Assembly (NCBI GenBank): GCA_946478935.1
Contig: CAMLEL010000019.1
Location: 1 to 13,976 of the forward strand
DNA length: 13,976 nt
DNA from: an uncultured Armatimonadota bacterium
GTDB lineage: Bacteria; Armatimonadota; Fimbriimonadia; Fimbriimonadales; Fimbriimonadaceae
Direction of reading: 5' to 3'
Shown: positions 1 to 6,880 of the stretch, piece after piece
How positions within the stretch are numbered: the stretch's first letter is position 1
Layout of the letters: each line of letters opens with the position of its first letter
Position numbers and translations under genes: made by a program
Notes under the pieces: generated by a model
The model's database searches: none
Seen by the model: the letters and a program-made list of their open reading frames with translations, nothing else
What the model was told of the DNA's origin: nothing

Positions 1-556
1 GCGCGAGCGCCGGCGCCGAGTCCGTCACGATGGAGTCCAGTGACGACGTGGTGACAGCTCCATATGCTGGAAGCTTGTCCATATTCAGCCAACCCTGGGG
101 GATGCCGTTCGTAACGCCATAGCGAACCACTCGCGCGGCGGTTCGGTGGGCAATCCCCATTCCATCGCCGAGGCAAATGATGATGTTCTTGATCCGCCGC
201 TTCCGGCCCCCAACTGACTCCACCACGAACTTGCTGGATTGGTACGCGCCCTCCGCCGATCCTGACTCCTTGGCGCTCGCCTCGATGGTATAGCTGCCAG
301 CCTTTGGCATGCTAAACGCCCGCAGCGTCATGCCGTCGGTCTTATCCAGCTTGACCGGATAGGACTTGCCGGCAATCGTCAAAGTCGGCTCGATGATCCG
401 GCGATCTCGCGACGAGGCGGTGTATTCCACCCTCAGGTCGAAATACTGCCCTTCGATGAACCGGGCCTGGTCATAAGGCATGATGCGAATCTTTGGGGCG
501 CAGAGCGCTAGTCCAGATACGCACGCGACGGCGGGGATGAGGACGATGCGGTTCAT
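1..556 (-). CDS. alkaline phosphatase, N-terminal part (runs off left edge)
   Basis: This is the first 185 residues of a secreted alkaline phosphatase, a metal-dependent phosphomonoesterase of the envelope; the C-terminal part lies beyond position 1. Residues 1-20 look like a Sec signal peptide. Residues 23-113 look like an all-beta, Ig-like N-terminal domain. The phosphatase domain then opens with IIICLGDGMG (125-134), where D131 matches the first metal-binding Asp, followed by SLDSIVTDSAPALA (172-185). There D179-S180 match the metal ligand and the serine nucleophile. The residues after the nucleophile (A-P-A) differ slightly from the usual DSA-[GAS]. The start is ATG at 556-554; it overlaps the stop of the upstream small gene in an ATGA junction, so the two are probably translated together. 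A lipoprotein is less likely, because the residue before C19 is Leu. Confidence 0.85.
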   Translation of the reverse strand, partial: MNRIVLIPAVACVSGLALCAPKIRIMPYDQARFIEGQYFDLRVEYTASSRDRRIIEPTLTIAGKSYPVKLDKTDGMTLRAFSMPKAGSYTIEASAKESGSAEGAYQSSKFVVESVGGRKRRIKNIIICLGDGMGIAHRTAARVVRYGVTNGIPQGWLNMDKLPAYGAVTTSSLDSIVTDSAPALA

Positions 557-987
557 GATTTCTTCTTGGGTGGCATAGAGTCGAGAAGCAAAACGAGTCG
601 TGGGTGGGCCGCCTTGAGGTGGAACTTGCCAGTAACGGACAGCTTTCCACGCAGGTAACTGACGGGTTTCGAGCCAGCTCCGCGAACTTGGACGAATACC
701 GCGTTCGGGGGAAGATCTCCTGTCCCCGCGCCACTCTCATCCTGGAAGATCGGAGTTGGGCAAAGCCAAAAACCGCCCGTTGATGCATTTTCTTGCATCG
801 CCATGAACCCTTCGATCTTTACCCGCTTGCCATCAAGTTGGCGGAGCCGTGGTGAGGGAGTCAGGCCCTTCGGAGTTTGCAAAAGCATCTCGCGGAACTC
901 AAGCTTGAACGGGGCGGATTGGGCCACGGCAAGGATCGACAAAGACCCCAGGAGCAAGATCAGTTGAAGTTGAAGGCGACCCATCAT
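553..987 (-). CDS. small secreted DUF3299-like (OB-fold-like) protein
   Basis: A 144-residue exported protein. The N-terminus is a clear signal peptide, with a Leu-rich core and likely cleavage after AVA, followed by QSAPFKLEF. The mature part contains LDGKRVKIEGFM, then a segment with FWLCP and an acidic loop, then NAVFVQVRG and a LSVTGKFHL strand near the end. This order resembles DUF3299-type single-domain beta-barrel proteins (a G-x-x-V-x-I-E-G-Y/F-M strand followed by V-x-V and V-x-G strands). The biochemical function of that family is not established. ATG at 987 is preferred over the in-frame GTG at 1011, which would put eight polar residues before the signal peptide; ATG at 984 is equally possible. 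It shares an ATGA overlap with the alkaline phosphatase gene, so an envelope phosphate-related unit is a reasonable inference. Family assignment is from memory of the motif, with moderate confidence. Confidence 0.7.
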   Translation of the reverse strand: MMGRLQLQLILLLGSLSILAVAQSAPFKLEFREMLLQTPKGLTPSPRLRQLDGKRVKIEGFMAMQENASTGGFWLCPTPIFQDESGAGTGDLPPNAVFVQVRGAGSKPVSYLRGKLSVTGKFHLKAAHPRLVLLLDSMPPKKKS

Positions 988-997
988 TCCAACCCTA

Positions 998-1003
998 GTA
1001 TGC
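998..1003 (-). promoter_or_regulatory. candidate -10 box for the DUF3299-like/phosphatase pair
   Basis: On the minus strand CATACT lies 10 nt before the preferred ATG at 987. No convincing -35 is visible. It is listed because several other genes in the window also carry a -10-like hexamer at this unusually short distance. Confidence 0.25.
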
Positions 1004-1110
1004 CCGTGCACTGCGCTGATTGCACGATCCTTAACGAAATCGCTCGAATCTTCGGCTATTGGGGTCCCGCTTGCGACTCCGGGTGCACGTGAAACGTCCC
1101 TTCGATCAGG

Positions 1111-1116
1111 TACAAT
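1111..1116 (+). promoter_or_regulatory. candidate gyrB -10 box
   Basis: TACAAT lies about 85 nt before the gyrB ATG, in the 213-bp gap between the divergent genes. A weak -35-like GTGAAA sits 16 nt upstream (1089-1094). Nothing else in the gap resembles a promoter on this strand. Confidence 0.35.
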
Positions 1117-1155
1117 TCAGATTCAAATTGCGGTCCTTTACAGGGTCGCGGCGTC

Positions 1156-1182
1156 CCTCCCAGCCACACTCGGTAAGGGAGG
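1156..1182 (+). promoter_or_regulatory. gyrB Shine-Dalgarno within a possible 6-bp hairpin
   Basis: AAGGGAGG (1175-1182) is the only Shine-Dalgarno-like sequence before gyrB. It lies 18 nt from the ATG, which is farther than usual. CCTCCC (1156-1161) is perfectly complementary to GGGAGG (1177-1182) across a 15-nt loop, so the leader could fold and hide the site. Whether the hairpin forms is inference. Confidence 0.3.
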
Positions 1183-1200
1183 TAGCGAGCACACACTCAA

Positions 1201-3363
1201 ATGCCCGAAAAGAAACAATCCGAAGACGAAAACAACGATTCGAACTTGCCTGAATCCCAAGACCAAACCGCTTACATCGACGAGATCGTCGGCAAAGTCG
1301 AAGGCGATTATAACGCGAACCAGATTCAGGTCCTTGAGGGTTTGGAAGCCGTGCGGAAGCGGCCGGGCATGTATGTTGGAGACAACGGCAAACGTGGCCT
1401 TCACCAAATGTTCCGAGAGGTCATCGACAACTCCGTCGATGAAGCCCTTGCCGGCCATTGCGACCACATCAAAGTGACGCTGTATGCGGATAACTCCATC
1501 AGCGTCGAGGACAACGGTCGAGGCATCCCGGTCGATACCCACAAGAAGATGGGAGTGAGCGCATTGCAGGTCGTCATGAGGGTTTTGCACGCGGGTGGCA
1601 AGTTCGGTGGCGATAGCAGCGGATACAAAACGTCGGGCGGACTCCACGGCGTCGGCGTCTCATGTACGAACGCTCTATCCGCTTGGATGGAGACGACCGT
1701 CAAGCGCGACAAAAAGGTTTATCGCCAGCGCTATGAGAGGGGAATCCCGGTTACGGGCGTCGAACAGGTGGGGAAAGCGCCTGAAGGCGAATCTGGCACC
1801 AAGCAGCACTGGTTTGCAGACCCGACCGTACTAACCGAAACCGAATACGACGTCCATGTGTTCAAGACCCGAATGCGCGAGCTCGCTTACCTGAATCCAA
1901 AGGTCAAGTTCGAGTATGAAGACGAGCAGAATCCGGAAAACACGGAAACCTTCTTCTACCAGCGCGGCATTCCCCAACTTGTCGAAGACCTAAACGAGGG
2001 GAAAGATACGCTGCACCCGGTCATCTTCTTCCGAAGGGTCAAGGAATCCAGCGAGATCGAAGTCGCCATGCAGTACCACGACGGTTACAACATGACGCTG
2101 CTTGCGTTCTCGAACAATATTCATAACCCGGACGGAGGCACCCATGCCTCGGGCTTCAATGCCGCGTTGACGCGAACGATCAACGCCTATGCCCGCAAGA
2201 TGAGCTTCCTGAAGGAAAAGGATAACAACTTCACTTCCGAAGATGTGAGTGACGGTTTGACGGCGGTCATTTCGCTGCGACTCGAAAACCCGTCCTATAA
2301 CTCGCAGGACAAGGTCAAGCTCGTGACTCCTGAGGTTCAGGGACTCACCAACTCCCTCGTTGGTGACGGGTTGATGACGTTCTTTGAAGAGAATCCGCAA
2401 ATGGCCAAGCGGATCATGGACAAGGTTGTCATCGCCCAGCGTGCCCGTGAAGCCGCGCGAAAGGCTGCGGAAAGCATCCGCCGAGGAAACGCCATGGACA
2501 GCTTTGGCTTGCCCGGCAAGTTGAGCGACTGCGTGAGCAAGGACACCGAGAAATGCGAAATCTTTTTGGTGGAAGGCGACTCAGCTGGAGGCTCGGCCAA
2601 GCAGGCACGAGACCGAATGACTCAGGCAATCCTTCCGTTGCGGGGCAAGATCCTGAACGTGGAGCGAGCCCGAATCGACAAGGCGCTCGACAACGAGGAA
2701 ATCAAGGCTCTCATCTCTGCGCTCGGTGTTGGCATCGACCTGACGATGGGTCGTGCACCGACAAATGGGTCGATGGATGACGAGCAGCTCGATCTTGAGC
2801 TGAACGAGGAGCCAACAAACGGAAAGCCGAAGGCATATGAGCTGAGCGAACCCAAAAAGGGCAAAAAAGAAAAGGAGCGAGAGATCGAGTTCGATATCAC
2901 AAAGCTTCGCTATGGCAAGGTCATCATCATGACTGACGCAGACGTGGATGGCGAGCACATCCGAACGCTCTTGCTGACCTTCTTCTATCGCTACATGAAG
3001 CCATTGGTCGCCGCAGGGCGGATCTACTTGGCGCAGCCTCCGCTTTTCGTCGTGAAGGTTGGAGCCAGTGAGCGGCACTACGCGATGTCGGAAGCTGAGC
3101 GGGACGAGATCATCCGCGGGCTCAAAAAGAAAAACATTCAGGTCACCCGATTCAAAGGTTTGGGCGAAATGAATGCCGACGACTTGGAAGAAACCACGAT
3201 GGCCCCCGACAAGCGCAAGCTTGTGCAGGTGAAACTCGACAAGGACTTCGAAGTAGAGGTCGAAATGATGTTTTCTCGGCTGATGGGTGACAAGGTTGAG
3301 CCCCGCCGGGAGTTCATCGAGCGGCACGCCAAGCAAGCCCACAACGTCGACTGGCACTATTGA
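1201..3363 (+). CDS. gyrB: DNA gyrase subunit B
   Basis: The 720-residue ATPase subunit of type IIA topoisomerase; with GyrA it introduces negative supercoils. The GHKL ATPase is complete: EVIDNSVDEA (E73, N77, E81), EDNGRGIP (D104) and the glycine-rich GLHGVGVS lid (147-154). The ATP-sensing QTK loop reads QDK (369-371). The TOPRIM domain has EGDSAGG (458-464), PLRGKILNVE (479-488), DADVDG (579-584) and RFKGLGEM (650-657). The C-terminal tail (PRREFIERHA...NVDWHY) is typical, so it is GyrB rather than a fragment. Two additions stand out: about 35 mostly acidic residues before the usual start (YNANQIQVLEGLEAV), and about 45 charged residues (517-562) inside TOPRIM, before the DxD motif. ATG 1201 is the only start able to include residues 1-56: an in-frame TAG lies at 1183 and the next Met is M57. 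No gyrA is in the window. Confidence 0.98.
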   Translation: MPEKKQSEDENNDSNLPESQDQTAYIDEIVGKVEGDYNANQIQVLEGLEAVRKRPGMYVGDNGKRGLHQMFREVIDNSVDEALAGHCDHIKVTLYADNSISVEDNGRGIPVDTHKKMGVSALQVVMRVLHAGGKFGGDSSGYKTSGGLHGVGVSCTNALSAWMETTVKRDKKVYRQRYERGIPVTGVEQVGKAPEGESGTKQHWFADPTVLTETEYDVHVFKTRMRELAYLNPKVKFEYEDEQNPENTETFFYQRGIPQLVEDLNEGKDTLHPVIFFRRVKESSEIEVAMQYHDGYNMTLLAFSNNIHNPDGGTHASGFNAALTRTINAYARKMSFLKEKDNNFTSEDVSDGLTAVISLRLENPSYNSQDKVKLVTPEVQGLTNSLVGDGLMTFFEENPQMAKRIMDKVVIAQRAREAARKAAESIRRGNAMDSFGLPGKLSDCVSKDTEKCEIFLVEGDSAGGSAKQARDRMTQAILPLRGKILNVERARIDKALDNEEIKALISALGVGIDLTMGRAPTNGSMDDEQLDLELNEEPTNGKPKAYELSEPKKGKKEKEREIEFDITKLRYGKVIIMTDADVDGEHIRTLLLTFFYRYMKPLVAAGRIYLAQPPLFVVKVGASERHYAMSEAERDEIIRGLKKKNIQVTRFKGLGEMNADDLEETTMAPDKRKLVQVKLDKDFEVEVEMMFSRLMGDKVEPRREFIERHAKQAHNVDWHY

Positions 3364-3366
3364 GGC

Positions 3367-3394
3367 CTACCCTTGCGGATTGCCGCGTGGGTAG
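3367..3394. terminator. hairpin between convergent genes, possible bidirectional terminator
   Basis: CTACCC (3367-3372) pairs with GGGTAG (3389-3394). Inside it GCGG (3375-3378) pairs with CCGC (3383-3386) around a 4-nt ATTG loop. It starts 4 bp after the gyrB stop and spans the last codons and stop of the convergent gene. There is no T-tract on either side, so intrinsic termination would be weak. Confidence 0.4.
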
Positions 3395-3966
3395 TTGGAA
3401 TCAAACTCGGGCAACCGATTTTCCAACGGGAAATGTGGCATCCGAAACGGTAAGTGGGGCAGAATCACCGCCGACAAAACGATCACAACAAGCATCAGAA
3501 TGGCCCCCAACTTGTTGTCATTGAACAGCAGCCATGCAAAGGCGATCAATGGCACGAGAATGGCCACGAAAATGAACTTGAACGAGATCATTCCAGCATA
3601 GGAATTCTCCCGGTTGCGATCGATGGCGGGCTCCCGCCGTTCGGTAAGCGCTCGTTCAAGATCGTCCAGATCACCTTGCCAGACCATCTTGTCGAGATTG
3701 GAACAGGGCTGGCCGTACTTGAACACCTCTTGAGTGACCTGAACGCTGCAAGCGCCATCAGGCTGCTCGTATAGCAGGGCATCGATCCGGGCATGGACAT
3801 GGTGCGGATGTACCGCCACCAGCCCGGCTAAGGGCATGCTGCGTTCAAAGCGAATACCGCCCTTGATCGACCACGCCCGATATTTCCACTTCGCGAGGAC
3901 ATACTGGGCGCGCTGCGAGGCTTCGATTGCATTCATCGGCGCCACAAACCGCCTTTCGCTCTTCAT
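3367..3966 (-). CDS. hypothetical protein with two C-terminal membrane helices
   Basis: A 199-residue protein I do not recognise. Residues 1-125 are a soluble domain rich in charged and aromatic residues; it contains an HPHHVHARID stretch (53-62), two cysteines (73 and 88), and a very charged segment at 100-122. Two hydrophobic helices follow (about 128-148 and 152-171) with a short polar turn, then a Pro-rich tail. The hairpin topology would put both ends on the same side of the membrane. The ATG at 3966 is preferred: a longer form starting at 4032 would overlap the divergent CoA-transferase start, and a TAGAAT box lies 7 nt before 3966. ATG at 3936 is possible but would leave that box farther away. 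It is convergent with gyrB (3-bp gap) and divergent from the CoA-transferase gene, so context gives no clue to function. Confidence 0.75.
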   Translation of the reverse strand: MKSERRFVAPMNAIEASQRAQYVLAKWKYRAWSIKGGIRFERSMPLAGLVAVHPHHVHARIDALLYEQPDGACSVQVTQEVFKYGQPCSNLDKMVWQGDLDDLERALTERREPAIDRNRENSYAGMISFKFIFVAILVPLIAFAWLLFNDNKLGAILMLVVIVLSAVILPHLPFRMPHFPLENRLPEFDSNYPRGNPQG

Positions 3967-3973
3967 CCCCGAA

Positions 3974-3979
3974 ATTCTA
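3974..3979 (-). promoter_or_regulatory. candidate -10 box, near-leaderless start
   Basis: TAGAAT on the minus strand is separated by only 7 nt from the ATG at 3966, so a transcript from it would begin at or near the start codon. No clear -35 is visible. Confidence 0.35.
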
Positions 3980-3990
3980 ACCTCATCGGA

Positions 3991-3996
3991 TAGAAT
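3991..3996 (+). promoter_or_regulatory. candidate -10 box for the CoA-transferase gene
   Basis: TAGAAT lies 29 nt before the ATG at 4026, in the 59-bp gap between the divergent genes. A purine-rich GAAGAAGAGA (4011-4020) between it and the ATG could act as a weak ribosome binding site. No clear -35 is visible. Confidence 0.3.
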
Positions 3997-4025
3997 CGAA
4001 GGCAAGCCTCGAAGAAGAGAACGAT

Positions 4026-4688
4026 ATGCCACTCACCCGCGAACAACTTGCCCAACGCGCCGCGAAAGAGCTTCGCGATGGATTCTATGTGAATCTCGGT
4101 ATCGGAATCCCCACGCTTGTTGCAAATTACATTCCGGACGGCATGGATGTAGTCTTGCAGAGTGAGAATGGGATGCTCGGGATGGGTCCCTTTCCGTATG
4201 AAGGGGAGGCGGACCCCGACCTGATCAATGCCGGCAAGCAGACGATCACGGAGATCCCCGGCACAAGTTACTTCAGTAGTGCAGACAGCTTTGCCATGAT
4301 CCGCGGCGGGCACATCGATCTCAGTATTTTGGGGGCGATGGAAGTGAGCGGCAAAGGCGACTTGGCGAACTGGATGATTCCCGGAAAAATGGTGAAGGGG
4401 ATGGGCGGCGCAATGGACCTGGTGGCGGGGGTGAAAAAGGTTGTTGTGGTGATGGAACACACCAACAAAGCCGGTGAGAGCAAGATCCTTCGCGAATGCG
4501 GTCTGCCGCTGACGGGCAAAGAGTGCGTGGATATGATCATTACCGATTTGGCAGTGTTTGAAGTCGAACGAGGCGTGGGCTTGACGCTGCTCGAATTGGC
4601 TGCCGATGTCAGCCTCGAGGAAATCCAGTCCAAGACGCAGGCTGAATTCCAAACTTCGCCGAATCTGGTGACCGTGCCAGTCGCCTAA
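4026..4688 (+). CDS. scoB: 3-oxoacid CoA-transferase, subunit B
   Basis: A 220-residue beta subunit of a class I CoA-transferase (succinyl-CoA:3-oxoacid or acetate/acetoacetate type), a cytosolic enzyme moving CoA between carboxylic acids in ketone-body or short-chain acid metabolism. The family hallmarks are all present: [15 protein letters not shown] near the N-terminus, and the SENG motif (residues 46-49), whose Glu forms the acyl-enzyme thioester. [32 protein letters not shown] and [15 protein letters not shown] follow. Length is normal for subunit B. In most bacteria subunit A lies directly upstream in the same operon. Here the upstream gene is divergent and unrelated and the downstream one is convergent, so the A subunit must be elsewhere or absent. 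The exact substrate cannot be told from the sequence; scoB is used in the generic sense. Confidence 0.93.
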   Translation: MPLTREQLAQRAAKELRDGFYVNLGIGIPTLVANYIPDGMDVVLQSENGMLGMGPFPYEGEADPDLINAGKQTITEIPGTSYFSSADSFAMIRGGHIDLSILGAMEVSGKGDLANWMIPGKMVKGMGGAMDLVAGVKKVVVVMEHTNKAGESKILRECGLPLTGKECVDMIITDLAVFEVERGVGLTLLELAADVSLEEIQSKTQAEFQTSPNLVTVPVA

Positions 4689-6166
4689 GGCTTGATTTCG
4701 CGAGCCAGGATTGCTCGAGTGACCTGCTCGACGGCCACATCCTTTCCTGCATTCGCAATCACAACGACGACAAGCTTTTCACTCGGAATAAAGGTCATCA
4801 GCGCCACAAAAGACCCATCTGAGCCCATGTGCGATAAACTCTGCTTGCCGCTTTGGGTGCTTACCGCCCAGCCGGAGGCATAGTCGCTCGCACCCAACAT
4901 CCTGGGCAAGACGGTGTGAAGTCGTTTCAAGGTTTCTGACTTGAGCAGCGGAACTTTTTCGCCAAGTTCGCCGCGCATGTGCCAGTTCACATACCGAGCC
5001 AAGTCCTCCACTGAACATGCCACGCCACCTCCCGCCGGGGCCATCATCGGATTGATCGGTCCCACCAGTTTGCCAGGCAAAAAATTGGAGCCAGATACAA
5101 AGTGACCATGAGGCTGTCCCGGGCTACTCGTCATGCCGACGGCACCGGGTTGTCCCACGACGGCTGTTTCCATTCCCAGAGGATTGAAAACCCGTTCCGC
5201 CAGAAGCGCCTCAAAGGGCTTCTTTTCAATCCTTTCGGCAATATGACCGAGCATCGTGTAACCGGCATTTGAATAGGCAAACTTTTCTCCCGGCTTGCCG
5301 ATCGGCTCCCGGCTCAAGACGTCCTTCACGTAAGCAGTTCGAATCTCGACGGGATCCTTCAGAGATCCAACGATCCGGGTCACTTCGCTGCCCGTGAAGG
5401 TCATGTCCTTTTGGACGCCGGCAATGTGCTGCATCAGGTGCTCGATGGTGACCGCACGATAGTTTTCCTTCATCGGGAATCCCGGCAGGACGTCCACCAG
5501 CTTGGAGTCCCACTTGAGTTTCCCTTCTTCGATTAGTTTTGCGATGAGAACCGCGGTCATCGACTTCGCATTGGATCCAATGTTCCAGCGGTCGTTAGCG
5601 GCGATAGTCGCAACCTCGCCGACCTTGCGAACGCCAGATCGACCCGTTTGAAGATTCCCGTCCTTCATGACGGCGATTGCAAGGGCTGGAACCTTGGTTC
5701 CAGCGACGGCCCTCTTGGCAAGGTCATCCAGGTTGGTGTAACCCGAGAAGTCCGGTGCATTTTCACCGGCGATCAATCGATCGGCGCTTTCGTCGATGCG
5801 AATCCCGATGATTCGGTGGGGTGGAGTTGGGCTGCAATCGATGCGAATCGCCAAGATGTCCCCCTGTGCTCCGGATTTGCACTGAGCCACGGTGGCATGA
5901 GGCTGGGAAAGCTTGACCTGCACCACGCTCAAGGGTGCCAGATTCTCGGCCATCTGAACCGTCATCGTCACCCATTCTTCCGACTTTCGGTTTTTGAACA
6001 TCACCGGATCGAACTGATCGTCGATCATCTTCGCAACCACGCTTCGGTCTTTCGAGTTGAATGCGGCAAGAAACGCGTTCAGGCGATTGGCGGCGGGGGT
6101 CTTTGATTCTTGAGGATTCTGGGCGCAGCCGATCAGCGCGAGCGCAACCAGATAAATCGCATTCAT
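4685..6166 (-). CDS. lipoprotein serine hydrolase, class C beta-lactamase fold
   Basis: A 493-residue envelope serine hydrolase of the beta-lactamase/penicillin-binding-protein superfamily. It starts with a short signal peptide ending in the lipobox LIGC (C14), predicting a lipid-anchored protein. Residues 25-130 look like a small alpha+beta (NTF2/DUF3887-like) domain, starting [13 protein letters not shown]. The catalytic domain follows, with S-N-A-K (S198, K201) as SxxK, Y-S-N (298-300) as YxN, and H-M-G (446-448) as the KTG-like HxG. Such proteins are mostly esterases or D-amino-acid peptidases rather than true beta-lactamases. ATG 6166 is chosen because it gives the lipobox at a normal distance and has TATAAC 6 nt upstream; a longer form from 6226 would bury the signal peptide. 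Its stop overlaps the stop of the convergent CoA-transferase gene by 4 bp. Confidence 0.9.
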   Translation of the reverse strand: MNAIYLVALALIGCAQNPQESKTPAANRLNAFLAAFNSKDRSVVAKMIDDQFDPVMFKNRKSEEWVTMTVQMAENLAPLSVVQVKLSQPHATVAQCKSGAQGDILAIRIDCSPTPPHRIIGIRIDESADRLIAGENAPDFSGYTNLDDLAKRAVAGTKVPALAIAVMKDGNLQTGRSGVRKVGEVATIAANDRWNIGSNAKSMTAVLIAKLIEEGKLKWDSKLVDVLPGFPMKENYRAVTIEHLMQHIAGVQKDMTFTGSEVTRIVGSLKDPVEIRTAYVKDVLSREPIGKPGEKFAYSNAGYTMLGHIAERIEKKPFEALLAERVFNPLGMETAVVGQPGAVGMTSSPGQPHGHFVSGSNFLPGKLVGPINPMMAPAGGGVACSVEDLARYVNWHMRGELGEKVPLLKSETLKRLHTVLPRMLGASDYASGWAVSTQSGKQSLSHMGSDGSFVALMTFIPSEKLVVVVIANAGKDVAVEQVTRAILAREIKP

Positions 6167-6172
6167 AGGACA

Positions 6173-6178
6173 GTTATA
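6173..6178 (-). promoter_or_regulatory. candidate -10 box, leaderless start of the serine hydrolase
   Basis: TATAAC on the minus strand lies 6 nt before the ATG at 6166. A poor -35-like TCTGTA is at 6201-6196 with a 17-nt spacer. Transcription would start at about the A of the ATG. Confidence 0.4.
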
Positions 6179-6221
6179 CGGGATTTGGATGGCGATACAG
6201 AAGGCTCGACGGCAACCCGAG

Positions 6222-6227
6222 TACAAT
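6222..6227 (+). promoter_or_regulatory. candidate -10 box, near-leaderless start of the Doc-like gene
   Basis: TACAAT lies 11 nt before the ATG at 6239 and only 2 nt before an in-frame ATG at 6230. That spacing favours 6239 as the real start, with a leader of about 5 nt. No -35 or Shine-Dalgarno is visible. Confidence 0.4.
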
Positions 6228-6238
6228 CCATGCCGCTG

Positions 6239-6682
6239 ATGGATTTGCAGTACTTAACGGTTCAAGACGTGTTGTGGATCAATCTTCAGGTGACGGGTGC
6301 GCCTCAGCCATTCCAGTACGCCGATCTTGAGGAAGCGACCTTTTACCAATATGGCTACGGGCAAAGCTCGAACCTGGCGAACCAAGCTGCGCGGCTATTG
6401 AATGGCTTTTCCAAGAAGCAGCCGTTCCAGATCGGCAACGAGGCGACCGGCTTGGTTGCGACCGCCGCGTTTCTCTTGGTCAATGGTTGGGAGTATCGAG
6501 GCGATGATCTGACTGCCTGGTACAAACAAATCAAGAGTGGCGCCCATGAGGCGCTTGCCAGCATCCAGCAGGACTTTGAAGAGGTTCACCGGCATCATCC
6601 GATGGAAGTTCGCGAGGCGATCTCGGCAGTCTTAGATCGCAATCCCGATCTACGGGAAAAACTGGCCGGATCAACCGTCTGA
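6239..6682 (+). CDS. stand-alone Fic/Doc-like protein with degenerate active site
   Basis: A 147-residue protein that follows the Doc (death-on-curing) layout. It opens with YLTVQDVLWINLQVTG (5-20), resembling the start of Doc proteins. LEEATFYQYGYG (30-41), an NLANQAARLLNGF helix, and the motif region QPFQIGNEATGLVATAAFLLVNG (61-83, key residues P62, F63, G66, N67, T70) come next. In active Fic/Doc enzymes this motif is HPFxDGNKRT. Here the catalytic His is Gln, the Asp is Ile and the Lys-Arg pair is Glu-Ala, so nucleotidyl or phosphoryl transfer is unlikely. A Glu-rich helical tail follows (110-147). No Phd-type antitoxin is adjacent: the left neighbour is a divergent hydrolase and the right ones are convergent tRNAs. 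ATG 6239 is chosen on promoter spacing; 6230 is possible. Family assignment is by motif, not by search. Confidence 0.72.
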   Translation: MDLQYLTVQDVLWINLQVTGAPQPFQYADLEEATFYQYGYGQSSNLANQAARLLNGFSKKQPFQIGNEATGLVATAAFLLVNGWEYRGDDLTAWYKQIKSGAHEALASIQQDFEEVHRHHPMEVREAISAVLDRNPDLREKLAGSTV

Positions 6683-6707
6683 GAAGTCGCTTCGAATGGG
6701 GCGAAGT

Positions 6708-6782
6708 TGGAGCGGGCGACGAGATTCGAACTCGCGACTTCAACCTTGGGAAGGTCGCACTCTACCACTGAGTTACGCCCGC
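6708..6782 (-). tRNA. tRNA-Gly (anticodon CCC)
   Basis: A 75-nt cloverleaf. The acceptor GCGGGCG (6782-6776) pairs with CGCCCGC (6718-6712), followed by discriminator T and an encoded CCA (6710-6708). The D-loop AGTGGTA is present. The anticodon stem is CGACC/GGTTG around loop TTCCCAA, with CCC at 6750-6748. The T-arm is GCGAG-TTCGAAT-CTCGT. It reads GGG codons. It is the second of two glycine tRNAs transcribed in tandem, 14 bp after the first. Confidence 0.95.
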
Positions 6783-6796
6783 TCTCCAAATTGCCT

Positions 6797-6870
6797 TGGA
6801 GCGGGTGGCGGGAATCGAACCCGCATAGCTAGCTTGGAAGGCTAGAGCTTTACCACTAAGCTACACCCGC
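6797..6870 (-). tRNA. tRNA-Gly (anticodon TCC)
   Basis: A 74-nt cloverleaf. The acceptor GCGGGTG (6870-6864) pairs with CACCCGC (6807-6801), followed by discriminator T and an encoded CCA. The D-loop AGTGGTA is present. The anticodon stem is CTAGC/GCTAG around loop CTTCCAA, with TCC at 6838-6836. The T-arm is GCGGG-TTCGATT-CCCGC. It reads GGA and, by wobble, GGG codons. It is the first tRNA of the tandem pair and lies 25 bp after the stop of the aldehyde dehydrogenase gene. Confidence 0.96.
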
Positions 6871-6880
6871 ACTCGGGAAG

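Noticed and set aside
2581..3357. 258-residue minus-strand open frame inside gyrB
   Set aside because: It lies opposite the TOPRIM coding region of gyrB; no start signal and no recognisable domain.
3367..4032. Longer start at 4032 for the two-TM protein
   Set aside because: It would overlap the divergent CoA-transferase start and skip the TAGAAT box next to ATG 3966.
3963..4652. 229-residue open frame on the minus strand across the CoA-transferase gene
   Set aside because: It is an antisense shadow of a gene with strong family motifs; the translation is rich in His, Phe and Gln and shows no domain.
4685..6166. Calling the serine hydrolase an antibiotic-resistance beta-lactamase
   Set aside because: The motifs fit the wider class C/esterase/peptidase group; the lipid anchor and N-terminal extra domain argue against a dedicated AmpC enzyme.
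6110..6238. Upstream extension of the Doc-like protein
   Set aside because: It overlaps the divergent lipoprotein's signal peptide region and lies before the TACAAT box; homology-like residues begin only at 6239.
6690..6706. Small hairpin CTTCG/CGAAG after the tRNA pair as a terminator
   Set aside because: Only 5 bp with a 7-nt loop and no T-tract on either strand; too weak to list as a feature.
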